From: Lepisosteus oculatus | Lineage: Eukaryota > Chordata > Actinopteri > Semionotiformes > Lepisosteidae | Assembly (NCBI RefSeq): GCF_040954835.1 | Contig: NC_090704.1 | Coordinates: 39,808,979 to 39,872,978 of the forward strand | Reading direction: 5' to 3' | Length of the DNA stretch: 64,000 nucleotides | In this document: piece after piece, positions 39,870-53,500 of the stretch | Position numbering within the stretch: position 1 is the stretch's first letter | Layout of the letters: every line of letters starts with the position of its first letter | Translations under genes and position numbers: made by a program | Notes under the pieces: model-generated | What the model saw: the letters and a program-made list of their open reading frames with translations, nothing else | Databases searched by the model: none | What the model was told of the DNA's origin: nothing

Positions 39870-40115
39870 CTCAGGCAACAGCTCAGTGAAGTCTCTATCA
39901 AGGAGAAAAAGGCACTAATTCTCCTTGAGCAAATGAGCACACCCACTGTGCTAACAGGCAAAATCAGAGTGGGTAGGATTTCACTACTGTGCACTAATCT
40001 GTTTATAACACACCCTCGTGTTGGGGCTGCAGGAACAATAAAGCTCTGTTTTGGTTTTGGTAGATAAATTCGTGCCGTGACGGGACTCGGGCTGGCAAAG
40101 CGAGATGGACGTGAG
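39870..40115 (+). mobile_element. Possible solo-LTR/endogenous retroelement remnant
   Basis: AATAAA at 40037-40042 sits after a TATA-less block. About 30 bases on comes GTGCCGTGAC (near 40072), which resembles part of a tRNA-His-type primer-binding site. No gag, pol or env reading frame follows and no second LTR was seen. Weakly supported; it could be chance. Confidence 0.25.
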
Positions 40116-40747
40116 ATTAGAGGACATTTGACACCGGACAGAAGGCTAAACCTGAAGCCAGAAGATTGGCTATGCATGAGCCAGGGGGAAAAAAAAGCAA
40201 ATTTGCAGGGTGCTACATTTTAAAAAAAAAAACAAGAAAATAGAGAAAAATAGTATCTTTTAAGACCAGACCTGGGTCTTTTAGCTCAACTCCAGACGGG
40301 TGTGTTATATGAATTAGGTGCATGACTGAACTGAATTATAACCATGTGTTAAGAGTTACTTGACCAATATGTTTATAATTAGATAGTATTGATATTGTAA
40401 TAGTATTTAATCAAAAGAATAAGGAATTAAACTTCTGTTTTTGCTCTGTATGTGTTTTTTAGCCTGTTTTGGTAACATTTCCATATGTCCCATTGTACAC
40501 CACGCTGGTGGATTGTTTTGTACATGTCTACAATGTTATTTGTAACTGTGCAAAAGTGTTTTGCAAGGACGTTGCACAAAACCAAAAAACGTGGAGCTCA
40601 AAATAGAAATAAAATGATGCAAATCCTTTGTTCGCCGTGATTGAGTTTTGTCTTGTACCCTATTTGAACTACTTTGAAGATGAAAAATGCGAATCAATAC
40701 CGAGACCTGAATGAACTGTGATAAGTTCCTGGGGCGCAATCTGCGTG

Positions 40748-40880
40748 GAGTTTGTATTTTTTCCTGTTTGTGGGGGTTTCATCCTACAGTTCAAAGACAA
40801 ATGGGTTGGTTAATTGGCTTCTGTAAAATCGGTCCTGGTTTGTGTCTGTCAATACTGGTCCCAGACAGATGGGGTCAGCT
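40748..40880 (+). mobile_element. Degenerate V-SINE core
   Basis: GTTTGTGGGGGTTTCATCCT, AGTTCAAAGACAAATGGGTT, GGTTAATTGGCTTCTGTAAA and TTGTGTCTGTCAATACTGG follow the V-SINE core order remembered as GGTTTCCTCC...CAAAGACATG...TTAATTGG...GTGTGTG. Confidence 0.6.
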
Positions 40881-43800
40881 TTACCAAGGTGTTTGTGCTA
40901 CAATACAGAATGATGTACATCTATACTGGGTGCATTATAAAACAAAGTATTAGCTCCTACAATCAATAAGTCCATTTGACCGTTTCATGTGATTTGATTT
41001 TCACAAATAACATGGACAATTACTTGGACAAAATTCCTGATATTTGAATATGAATCCATCGTGACCTACAGTATACAGGAAAAGAACATACAGAACCTGA
41101 AAAACGTGCCTAGCACCAAAAGCAAAAGAGTTTCTCTTCCTAGGAGCTATGTATTTCACAACATGTGTAATTGTAGGCATATGCTTTTCAGAGGCGTGTT
41201 CGTGTGAACAGGGTGTTCTCATCAGATAACATGGCTCTTGAAATGGGCTTGGGTTTCCTGTTCAGCCCTGATGTCTTAGCGTGAACAGGCTCAGCCAGAG
41301 CAGGACCAGCAAAGATAACAGTTCCCTCATGAATGTGTAGCTTTTGATTAACTTGTTGACATCAGTTGTTTACACTGAGTCTTCCTGACACAGGGGTTGT
41401 TATTTAGAAACAAACACCCATCTCAGTTCTCGTCCTATAAACTATAAACCACACATTATTTCCACCTAAAAACTGTCCCATAGTACTGGGTGTGGAGAAG
41501 CAGGGGTCAAAAGGGATACTGGGCTAACCTAAAAAGGAAAAGAAAACACATTCACAAGATATACAGAACACTTAAAGCTTTAGTTCGTATTGACCAGTGT
41601 TGCGAACATTTTTCAGTTCTTTCATTTTTAGATTATTCAGATGGATTTAATACTAGGGGATGATGTAAAAAGTGGTCTTCATTCATACTAGACTTCTCCT
41701 TGTGTGTGACCATGGAAGCTTACATCATGTTATGATTTGCAAATGCAAATACAGACAAAAGTTATTTTTTTTCCTTAGGTCAAAATCTGACATTCTATTA
41801 AGCACTCAATACTTAACTAGGGGACAGTGGTCTTGAGTGTCCTTCTCATATATTTTAATGTTAAACAGCCATTTTTGCCTCCATGTCTTTTTTTAAAGTT
41901 ACCAGATAAATTCAGATTTAATTAACAGCTGGTTTACATTGACTCTACAAGTGTTCTTTGGTCCACATTTTAGTCTAGTACACAAATAAATGTAACAAGA
42001 CAATTTGCATGCTATGCACAGTTTCCATATAAATGTATGCTGCAGATTATTTTCTCCTGAACGTGGTAGGGCATGAATTGTTAGCTGATGCATAGCTACA
42101 GATAAAAATAATATGCTTAATACAAACAAAAGGGGTAATGTTCAATTCTTTCATAGTAGATAGGAGAGTCTCACTGAACACATTCAAGGCAAAAATGGAC
42201 CACAACAGGCAAGAATCATGTTGGACATAAGAGACGTGGATCTTAAACAATATTTGGGAATTCTGTTTCTCCCCTTTTTCATTTAATATCTGGTATGTAA
42301 TCAAAGGAATTTTGTTATTTCAATATCTCTTTTATCAAGTCTATCAAAGACTAGTAGTGCCATCCATTACCCATCATTTTCTTGTAAACCTGGCATTTCA
42401 TGGGTGTCCTACAGTGAGGTACCATTCTGAACTATAGGGTGTGGTGAGCTCATGTAAAATTGCATCATTGCTGGCAAGTTTTTGAGAAACATGAGGCCGC
42501 TGAGATCAACTTGATTGCTATGTTCATGCGGTTACGTTTTTGACTAGCTCATTGAAAATGAAGGCTTTCCAGGCCCATTTTTCACATTCGGAGCTCAATA
42601 TTTTGTAAAGTTCTAAAAAATGAGGCTTTGCCAAGACTTTCCATAGTCTTGCCATGTCGTTTGCTGTGGGACAATGCTGGCATTCAGCCCCATGAGTCCA
42701 ATACTGCCGGCAAGTCACTTTTGTTTGTTCAGCGAAGGCTACATAATTATCTTCCTTTCCAGTTGCCTTTTTAACACTGTTCCACTAAAACAACCAACAT
42801 GAGTTCTTTTGTAGTCACTCAGTTCTACCTGTTTCTTATACTGGAGAAATCAATTCGTTCCATGTCACCTACAGTATTTGTCCATAAAAGTTACTAACTC
42901 GGAGACAATGGAGCATTAACCTTAATGACCAGTAGTTTTCCCAAGCACTTACTCTTCTAGTTAATTCTTGCACCAAGAGTGCATTCAAACACACTGTGAA
43001 TGCCCCTCTTCTGTCAAGGTGCAGGCAGTATCCAAGATTCAACCTCTCTCATCTAGGCTCCACTCTTGCCTGCAAGAGAAAAGCACACTACTACACTGAC
43101 AGCACCTGTGATGCACCTCAGTACAGTGCAAGGCTGTAATTTTTCAGGTACCCTTAACTCACTGAGCCTCACATGCCTATAAAGCAGCACAATTCATCAT
43201 TAATGAATCACAAATCTATCACAAAGCCACCACTGACTACATTACACATTGCACACTTTAACTAAAACAATAATTGTTAATGTGTGGTTTGTTTTGCTTT
43301 TGTATATCAAACGCTTTTTTAAAGAATCCTATGACAAAAGTTTGCAAAATCGTAGCCTTAATTTGATCAGCCTAGGTCCCCTCCATAGTTTCACCATCCC
43401 AGAACACCTCTGCATTGTCTGTTTCTTTCACAGAACCCTGTATTCCAGATCTTTTTTTAACACAATGTCAGGTCAGGTTAATGTTCAGGTTTTCTCTGAA
43501 TGTGTTTTGTTAATGAGCGATCACTTAGAAACAAGCAAAGTCCAGTTTACTTAATCATTGGTTCTTCCTAAAGTTATGACACATTGCTTATTTTTTTTCA
43601 CATGAATTTCACTAAGTGCTGTGAAAAAAGGAGCTATCTTCCCTATCAACACAAAACACCCAGGGCCTATCAAATTATGTCAAGGACTTCCCAAACCCCT
43701 GAACTATGCAACCTTGAAACTAAACTACAATCTGGGAGTAAACAACAGTTAATTCAAATTTGTATGTGGATAGACTCAAGAGGTTCAAAACACTCAAGTA

Positions 43801-44499
43801 ATATAACAGTATAATCTTTCTTACAGTTTTCTACTATTATTTCAAATGCCAAAGCAGAACGTCTCATCAACATGGCTTATGCATTTGTGCAAATATTGTA
43901 CAAGACGATATTTTCTACTCAATATTTACTAGAATAATTAACAAAACTTGTAAATTAAAAAGGTTTGTTACAGGTACAAGCTGTCATTTGTAGTCCTGTT
44001 TTATTTTTCATTGGGTTCTTCCCTTGAAAACAGTGATGTGTAGATACACTTGTGCTTTTAAAAGCACTTTTATAAGACAGAAATACAATACAGAGGACAT
44101 TTTATTTTTTTTCTATGGAACCTTTTGCAGAAATGTTTCCTACAATAAGCGACCTGTAAAAGATCCAGGTAGCTGCTTGTCTTGCAGAAAGAGGATTTAA
44201 ACATTTTCAACCTGTGTTATATTTATACGTAAACTGCTTCTTTCAAGACTTCTTAGTTTGAATAAATTGCCTTCACTTTCATATTTATACTGCTCCACAA
44301 CAGCCCAAGAAGTTAATACACTGAAGACTTATTTTTAATAATTAACAAGGCTTATGTCCACAACGGGAATCTGGAAACAAAGTCCAAGTCCTGATGATCT
44401 AACAGATCTAATACGTCACCACGTCGACACCTTTTTTTCATATCGTGTGACAGATTTATGGTATTTCTGTTACCAGACTTCATTTTGCTGCACTTTTGG

Positions 44500-45780
44500 C
44501 TGACTTAAAATGGAGTATTTCTTCGTTGGTCTGGTCAGAGCATGACTCTTGGGAAAATGTCAGCTAAGACTTGAACTCCTTCCCAAATCTTGCTTACTCT
44601 AGGATCACATACTCTACCATACTGTGCATGGAACTGGATACACTACCTATTTATTTCCTTATTCTATGTTAAATAATCTCTTCTGAGATTATTTGATTAT
44701 CTGATATTAATGCTCCCTTGTAACTAATCTAACTACACCTTAGAGCTCAAACTCTATGGGATCCTCTAACCTTTTCCTCTTGGACTCCGTGCTCAGGCAT
44801 TCATATACTGCTGCAACTTGGCATACCATGGCTTTATCAGTAGGAAGCCCTGAGACATGTCCTACTGTTACTCAAATTTAAGCCTGAAACTCCTTCCAGG
44901 AAACTTCTCAGCTACTGTACCACCTGAGATCAGGGCTTTAGGTTCTTTGGTCACTGATTTAAGGAAAATTCCTTTTTAACCAACTAACGCTTCACAAGGG
45001 CTTACCCACTGCGGAATCCCTTAACCCTTCGCTCATAGACTCAGAGTTTTGGGGGTACTGACAGTCGCCTCCGGCATATAGTCTCACTAAGATACTTTCC
45101 CTGTCCTACACACCATGCAGTTTGTAACCATAACTCATCTCACCTTGTCCCCTTCCGGGGTTAAGAGAAATAGCTGTCTCATGCTCTGCTCTGGTATAGT
45201 GATTTCGCTGAATTTCTCCCAGAAGTATCCCATTTTCAAGGGATTTAATAGCATCTAATATTCACTATTGCTTTGCTGACCTTAGCTCCCAATAGTCTTG
45301 GGAAGAGCTAACCTTTGCTCCTCCACCTTTTCGGAGTCACCCAGCTACTTGAGTCCGTTTTCCTGGAGATCTCCTAACACAGTCTGTATCAGAGACAAGA
45401 TAACATTGCCAACTTGTAGTACTTTAGTCGAGACTGATCCTTTGTACAGTACTTCTCCATTTTAAACTCCCTCTTGGGGTAAGCACAAATCCCATTCAAG
45501 ACTTATAGGCAGCAGACGTTACTAACCATTCCCATTCCAGGGTTTGAGAGAATCACCTTACATTGTCTCTGTGATCTTAATTGGCATAACAGTAACTGTG
45601 TAAGCTGTTATTAAACAGGTCTTGTTTGGCCAGGGCTACTGCTCGATAATAAGTGGAGAGTTTGCTACCTTTTTCCTCTATCAGGGGGAAATATCAGATA
45701 GTTGCTTTCTTTTCAACCACAGAAAAGAAAGACAGGAGCTTTAAAGCACTTAGAGCTACAGATGGCCTTGCCTGACTTCA
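44500..45780. other. Pyrimidine-rich region of unknown nature
   Basis: Base composition shifts to C/T-rich without an open frame. Two blocks about 380 bases apart look distantly related: CCTTCCGGGGTTAAGAGAA near 45153 and CATTCCAGGGTTTGAGAGAA near 45533. An old tandem repeat or eroded transposon is possible. Family not recognised. Confidence 0.3.
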
Positions 45781-47445
45781 TTTCAGTCAGATCCAATTGG
45801 GTCCTTAGGGATTGCTAAATCCTGAATGTTGGCTAAACAAACTTCTGTTCTCATAACCGAGAGATGCTTGTACTCCTTTTCTGTATGCTACAGACACAGG
45901 TGCCTACCCGCTTCTCGAAACCGATGATCTAGTTATGGGTATTTTCTCCATAAGATTCTCCTCAGATAATTGTCTCTCTTTCTGTCTCCATGCCTTGTTC
46001 ACAAAGACCACAAACAAATTAGTGCACTGTCTGCATTTGCAATTGTGTTGCTCAAATCCCATGTGAAAATGTGCAGTCGTACCTCACTCACACACATTTT
46101 CCCAAACCCTCTAGTACTCATATCTCATATTTCCTATGATTCACCTTCTACATGGCACTCTCATAACTCCAGAAGCATAACTCACAATCCTTCACATGCC
46201 ATCCTCAGATTGGCACATTCCTGCATCTTGTTTGTTCCATGCAAACAAGCTGTTTTGATGGGAGGTTCGTTGCACTGGTAAATAAACTTTAATCATAAAA
46301 CTGGAATAACCAGACCTGTACCTCCCAAACAGTGGTCCAAAGGTTATACTTGGTTCCAACTCGGAGACACAACTGAATATTTTTGTACTATATATATAGC
46401 CGAAATATTACAAGCTATATATTATTAAGAGCTTCACAGAATGCCTCTGGTTGAAATGTGACACTGACCAGCTGTGTCTGTATGTCAAGACTATTCTATG
46501 AGATATGTATTCTGTATATAGATAGTTCTGTTCTTAACATATAGGCTCTTTGTCTCCTAGTGCAGAATGTGAGGCAGTAAATCCAGCCAGAGTTTTCACT
46601 TTTTTTATAAGGTGCTTTTATTTTAAAAAATGAAGGAGCAAACATTTTAAAGTCCACAGAGTGAAGAGTAAAAAAAAACTAAAACCCACCTTCTTTTCTA
46701 CTCATGCGTAGAAAAATGTTCAATTTAGCCTTTTATCAAAGATTCTTTTCCTTTTTACATTTGTTCTATCACAAAAGAATTTGAGAACCTGGGAACAGTT
46801 TTGTGCCATAATCAGAGTTTTGACACTGTACTGTCACACACAAAAGACCCAAATATCATCTGTCTCATATGCATGCTAAACACCGTCTACTCCTTTTCCT
46901 ACCAGTTTATATAAAGAGGAAGCAAAGGTATCAAGTTTAATGTATTATTTCTTTCAGTTGCTGTTAATTAAGAAAGTACAACAATGTTATGACCTGTTTT
47001 CAGCTCATGCTTTATTTTATATAGGGAGGAGTCACAATTTTGAGTAAGTAGAAAAATAGTTTGTCAAATTAAAAACATGTTGCAAAGGACTGAAGGAAGA
47101 AGTGACTGAAGTCTTTTAAATATTTGCGTTTTGTCAATACTGAGTTAACAGATTACTTGAGAACACTGGGTCTATCACAGCATGGCAGGGTTTGTAGGTT
47201 TGAAAAGGTCACATTAAATCTCCTGTTTCATAACCTAACCCTAACACGCCTCTCTCAGCCTGCTATCGTCAGCACTGCTAATGCAAGCCACAGAGAGCAA
47301 GGAAGATTAACATTTGAAGACTGTTTCCTTTTCAGAAGAACAACTTTCTCATGGGAGTTTGCAGAGCTACGGCACCAGAGAAAACTGGCTCTGCTAAGAG
47401 GACTGTACCCGGACTGCACTGGGCATAAGAAGTGCAGAGAGCTGA

Positions 47446-47451
47446 TTTATT
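47446..47451 (-). terminator. ARSG: Polyadenylation signal of ARSG
   Basis: The plus-strand TTTATT reads AATAAA on the ARSG strand, about 136 bases beyond its stop codon. It is the nearest canonical signal. Confidence 0.6.
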
Positions 47452-47586
47452 TATCATCAAGCAGGCACTTAAATTGCCAATACAGTGTCCATTCACCACT
47501 AAAAATCCCAGTTTACTGCTGAATCGCATAAAAAGGAAACTTCCTAAACAAAGCACTTGACCAGTGCCCAGTACCATGCCAAGCCC

Positions 47587-50500
47587 TCATTCCAGTCCCC
47601 GACACCGGCAGGCGACATGACTCCGGTCACAGCAGGGTGCGGCAGAGGGGTCGATGGCATAGTCGGCCCTGGACACATTGTCCATGGCAATGTCTGTCAG
47701 CACTGCCTGCCGTTCCTTCTCCACCCTCTCCAGGACCATGCTGTACTCTGCACTGCTGCTGTCCAAGGGCACACCTTCCCCTTCATCCCGGGACAGGTCA
47801 AAGATAAGAGGGGGGTCATGAACCATCTCCTGTCCTGTCCCCCCACCACAGGCCTCTGCTGCCCCTGAAAGAGAGAAGTCACCTGGTCACGCTCACCGGA
47901 TTGCCTTTACCCTCTTCTCTTCCAATGACCGTATTCATGGCTTCCAGATTTCACTTCCTGAGGCTAAGAGGGCTCCCTAAATCAACATCTGCTTCACACT
48001 TCTCCAGGTGAGTTAAAATGGACAGCCTTAATAAAGCCCATACTGTACCTGTAATATAAAATGCCTTGTACTGCCCCAGCCTGACTGTCTGGAGATCTCC
48101 GAAGTGCCCTGCTGCACCACTGTTGGGGTGGAAAAGACTCTGTGGGGGCACACAGGGGAGAGAAAAAAGCACAGATTAAATGGAGCTCAAACACATGTGC
48201 ATGATGTCGAGGAAAAACAACAGATAGGCTAGAGGACTGATTCCAAAAAAAGACCTTCAACTCAATCTACAGTACATTCCACATGATGTCCACCTCAGAC
48301 TTTGGTGTGCATAAAAAACTTGCACAAAAATGGTCACAAAGGTACAGGTTATGAAACAGAAATAATTCCATTCAGGTCACATGCAATACTCAATGTTTTT
48401 AAACATGTTCTACCTGAAAATCTGGTGCAACAGAGTTTTATCTAGCACAACAATGTAACTTGAATTAAGAAAAAAACTACCAATGAAGCTCAAACCTTTT
48501 TAGAAATGCAGGGGGTCTAAGTAATTTATTAAAGTGGGTTGGAAATTTACAGTTTGGAAATTTACTGAAACTATATTACAATTAATTAGTAAGAAGCGAT
48601 TTAAAAATCTAATAAATGCAAGTGTCTGAGATGCCAGATAATTTAAGGAGATTTTTACTTCAGTGAAGAACTTATCAAAAGTAAACAAAGCACATTTTCA
48701 AATTTTGCTCCAGGGCTCTGTACTACATGATCCCTAGTGCAGAACCCTTCTAATTTACTCTTTGAGGATTCAGATTTAATGTGATTTGAGGTCACTAAAC
48801 TGCTTCTTGTTTCCCATCTAGGTGCTGTTTTCATTCACTCTTACCTACCTGTATCCTGACCCACAGACTAAATGGCTGCATTTCTTTATTTCATGTAGCA
48901 GGTTCAGCACTACAGCTAAGATAGACATCACGTATGTCCCTATTTGTCCAAAATCTCTGTTCATCGATTCAATTAAACTTAACCTTGTTTTTTTGTTCAT
49001 TTTTTCCAAAAAAGGGAAACAAATTCCAAAGAACATACATCATTTGTATCTCTGGGCACGGTCCTAGCATTGCCCTAGAGTTCCCTACATAAATGTATGA
49101 AAAGAAAAGCATTTGCTCCACAATTGTTTGAAGTGTCTCTTTCTTCAATTTTGCAGCATTGTCCTTCTCAGTTTCGCCCAGTGTCCTTTTTGAGTTGAAT
49201 AAAACTGTTAAGACCAACTTTGTCAGTCAAAAATAATTATTGTGCTTTGAGCTCAAAAAGGAGGCTTTGACCTGAGGACACAAGAGAAAATTGAGAAGGT
49301 TCTTCTAAATGAGGCATTTGAGAAAAATAAGGCTGTTTTATCCGTATTGTTTAAGGGAAGGCTTAATGAGGCAGTAAAATCAATAACCTTTCCCTCAGGT
49401 AATTTTATATGAAAACCACATAATCTTCTGAATAGCCTTTTCCTAACTGTAGTTTGGGTGTTTCTCTAACTAATAAATAGAGGAGCTGCTACTCCCTATT
49501 TTTGTAAAACCACACAGATCAAATATCACCACCACTTGTACAGTATATTGTTATCACAGGACCTTTAGCTGTGGCTTTTCCTACCCTAAATAAATGCACC
49601 CTGATCACATGAGTATTGGGAAATAACTTAAACAAAATAGGTGAAACACAGTGTTATGATCTGCACTTCAGTACAGTTACAACCCGGAACAGTCTTAAAG
49701 CAAATGAGCTTGTTGGGGTGTTGTTTGTCCATGAGCTTTACCTTGTGTCCGGTATCTGACTGGTGGAGTAAGACTTTAGTCACATCAATCCCATCATACT
49801 GTCTCTGCGAGGGTAGGCTTTCCCCAGCCAAAGACAACACAGTGGGGAAGATATCCAGACCGCTATGTGAGAGAAGTGTCCTGTCTTAAAAAATGGTGAT
49901 GACATGCACACAGACAAAAAAAAACAAACTCACATCACAGGCCACATAAAGTTTTTTAATTATGTCACTACATTTAAACTCCTCCGGGATGTATGCAAAT
50001 AGTACTACTGAAGTTGTATTTCTACAGGTTTAACCATGATTCTGGACATACCAAGATTCCCATCTTCCAAGGAGACCTTGTTTCCGAATTCTAATGCTTT
50101 TGATAAATGTCCAGTCTTTGATTTATTAAAAGAAAAATCCTCCTTCTTAAAGTATAATGTTTTACAAAAATGTTTTTAAAAAATAAGCTACCATCAAACA
50201 ATAATTGTAGGCAATCTACAGTACAGAAATAGGTAGATACATATCTTCATATTAAGCAACTGCTTTACCACATTCTAATCGGATATATGAACAGATCTAT
50301 GAAGCAAAGGAAGGCTGACCTTGTCAGCTCTGTGGGACCACTAAGTAAAACCCGCCAGCTGCTCACAGTGTAGCAGTAGGTGGCGCTCTTTTTTATAAAA
50401 CCAATTCTACAGTACGGTAACTTGGGACACCATTTTGCAGATGTGGCAGAAGGTGCTGTATGGCAGATGAGACATTAAACCGAAGTCCTGACTATGTGGG

Positions 50501-53500
50501 TCATTAAAGATACTACAGCATTTTTCAAAAGACTGGGAGTGCTAACCTTGGTGTCCTGGCTAAATAGCATCTGGCCTCCCTAAATTTATATCTTAATATC
50601 ATCGGTGAAGCAATTTGTCACTTCTCCATTTGACGTGCTGTGCACCGAGCAAAGAACAAGAAAATCATGCTTGTCATGTCTTATCTGCAAGATTTGAATG
50701 CTAAGTGTTACAGTTTCAGACCCCCTTATCCAGACTCTGAGCTCACTACCTGAGCAGGGCACTGCTGGTGACGTTGGCTGGTATCTTGCCTGGCCAGTAT
50801 GCGATTGTGGGCACACGGTGCCCTCCTTCCCATGTAGTTCGCTTAGCTGAACTCCCACCTGGTAAACAAAAAAAAAACAAAAAATGAAAAATAAGAATTT
50901 GGTTGGAAGTCCATGTCTCTGTGACACAATAATTTATTTCAAATTTTTGACATATGATGACTGAGTATTCGAAGGCAAGTCTGGTACAGATTGTCTCAAT
51001 CAGAAAGAAAGAAAATGTTTGTGTAACTGCCATTCCCTGAAAATTCAGCCAAATCAAAGCACCATCTTCGATATTTAACTAAACTCATTGGCTACACCGT
51101 ATCCCCCAGAAAGCTCTAAACTTCAAATTGTAATTTCATTCATCTATTTTCTAACTGCTTTATCCAATTCAGGGTCTGGGAGGTACCAGAGCCTATCCCA
51201 CCAGTCCATCATAACTGCTGTTTCATTGACTCATTCATTGAAAGATTTAGTTTTTTTATCGAATTTGTGGGTCAACAGTCAAAGTCAAAGAAAACTTTAT
51301 TAAATCATTTAACTTCTGTCTTTTCATTTCTTCTTAGAACTTGGAATTCACTGTATTTGTTTTGCTTTGGCAATACTGATTTTACTAATTGGTCATGCCT
51401 ATAAAGCATCTTGAATTAAATTGAGTATCGACATTCAGGTGGTGTGAAGTCAAGAGCAGTGAAGAAAGGTGTGAAGTCAAAACCTGCAAATGAATAGACA
51501 GGATTAGAAGGAAACGAGCCTGTTGATGAGAGAAGGGGGAAGGTGTGATCCTAGTTTCAGGATAATTTTGGTTTTGTATGTCTTTCTGCGATAGGAGTTG
51601 TAAAACCCCTCTGTGAAAATGCAGACGGAGAGATCAGTATGATCATGGCCGTCCGAGGTGAAATGGGAGACTATGGGATTGGAGAGATCTTTGATCCTCA
51701 CAGCCCTGACAGGTTCCCTGAAGCGGTCTCCCAGTCTCCTTCCTGTCTCACTAATGTACAGTAAGTAGCTGGGCATTTTCTGCAAGAAGAGATCAGTAAA
51801 TAAGGTTTCTGGAAATACAACAACTTTTCTGAAAAGAAAACGTATTTTCACGGTATAAACCTCTACTTGTTCCACTGTAATTTGTATAGAAGCTAGAAGC
51901 TAGGGTATATCGATTGAGAAGTTCCTTACCGAACCCAAAGGAAAAACAAGAGGCACAAATAAGTCAAGCAAACTGTTCATTCTGGTTAGATGTAAAATAC
52001 ACACACAAGAACGTTAATTTAATAGGTCTGCGGAGTTTGCGCTAGCCCTGTGTTTTGGATTATTACTTTGAAGGCACTTCAGCAAAGTACTCTGACATAA
52101 TTCCCAACCTCTGTACTTTACTTATACAGATAAAGAAGAGATTATCATAATCTTTTTCAATTTTTATTTTAACAAGAACTCTGCCCACAATCAAAATGAA
52201 ACAGATACTAATGCAGCTTTTATACTCCAATATATATGTAACACAAACATTTTTAAATACATATGCAACACAAAAAAACAATGTTGATTGGTGACAAGGA
52301 AATAAAGGCTTAATTTTACAAAACAATTTTCACTTATCACTGTATGAGTATATAAATTGTAATATAGTACTCTCTCTAACTATGAATACAGAATAATGAT
52401 AAGGGTGCAAACAGGTAATGGCTCCCAGATTTTCAGCTTTCACTTCATAAAGCAGGATTCCAGTATTTACCTCTATCTGTCTGCCACCTTCCCAAGAAAG
52501 GGCCCACACTTCCTGAAAACTGGCATTTCTTTTCCCAGGGCCCATTGTCACCTGGGAAAGACAAAGACACGGCAGAATCAGATGAGGAATATTATGATGT
52601 TGTTTGTGATGTATCAGGATTATAAAATGAGTTTTAGTTACTAAAATTAAGCGCTTAAAATCCTTAAATAGTTATTGTCAACTACTTTGTTCATTTGTAT
52701 ACTTTGTAATTACGGACATAAATAAAAATTACCAAATGAACAAAGCATGAGTTCATATAAAAAAGTAACCATATTTCACTGAACCATTACTATTTAGGCA
52801 TTAAAGCAGAATTAGTAGAAAATCTATTTCAGGGGGTACAACTAAGTAATGCAAAAGTCCCTTAATCCAGCATTTGTTACCTTGGCAACTCACTTTACTA
52901 TTTCCAAGGCAGTGGTCCTAATGCTTCTGTTTAAAATAAACCCAAAAAGAATGACTGAAGAATGAATGTTCAAGTAATTAATTTTTTAATCACTACCAAA
53001 TATCACCAGATTAAAATGAATTAGTGGTTTACTAAAAAAGCTGTTGCAATGGAAAACAGTCTCAAAATGTGCCCCACATCTTCTATAACATGTTCCCACT
53101 GGAGATCATTCAATAAGCACTGTCACGAACAAAGGGTAATGATAGTACTGCACGGAGGTGGAAATGAAAACATCTAAATTAAGTTGATATTCTGCATTAG
53201 ATAAAAGAAGCTCAACATTAGTGAATAAATATTAAAAAAATTGAGAAATTCCACTGTTCATTCTGTAGCCCATAAAAGTGGGATCTATCAAAATATGACA
53301 GTATTTAGAATTTTGTAGTGACACCCATTGTCTTAGGACATGGCAGATTTGTAAGATTTATATGTTTATTTTCACACCTGCAAAAAAAAAATTGTAATTC
53401 AAAGGATAAATACATTAATTTAACTTTTCATAACCCCAGTGACTGCTGAGTTTTCATTCCAGCAAGTCTTGTTGGTTCCTATAATGGAACCTTAATTGAA

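Larger units (their letters stand above)
36810..47440. other. Convergent WIPI1-ARSG intergenic gap
   Basis: About 10.6 kb between the WIPI1 stop and the ARSG polyadenylation signal. It will include the WIPI1 3' UTR, whose end I could not place: AATAAA candidates occur at 39855-39860 and 40037-40042. Only weak repeat remnants are recognisable. A short open frame on the minus strand at 42524-42718 matches nothing I know. Confidence 0.5.

Noticed and set aside
42524..42718. 64-codon minus-strand frame with several Cys/His/Trp
   Set aside because: A zinc-binding transposase remnant was considered, but no motif order matched a known family.
47124..47522. 132-codon plus-strand open frame beyond ARSG
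   Set aside because: It overlaps the ARSG 3' UTR and polyadenylation signal on the other strand, with no recognisable domain or splice context.
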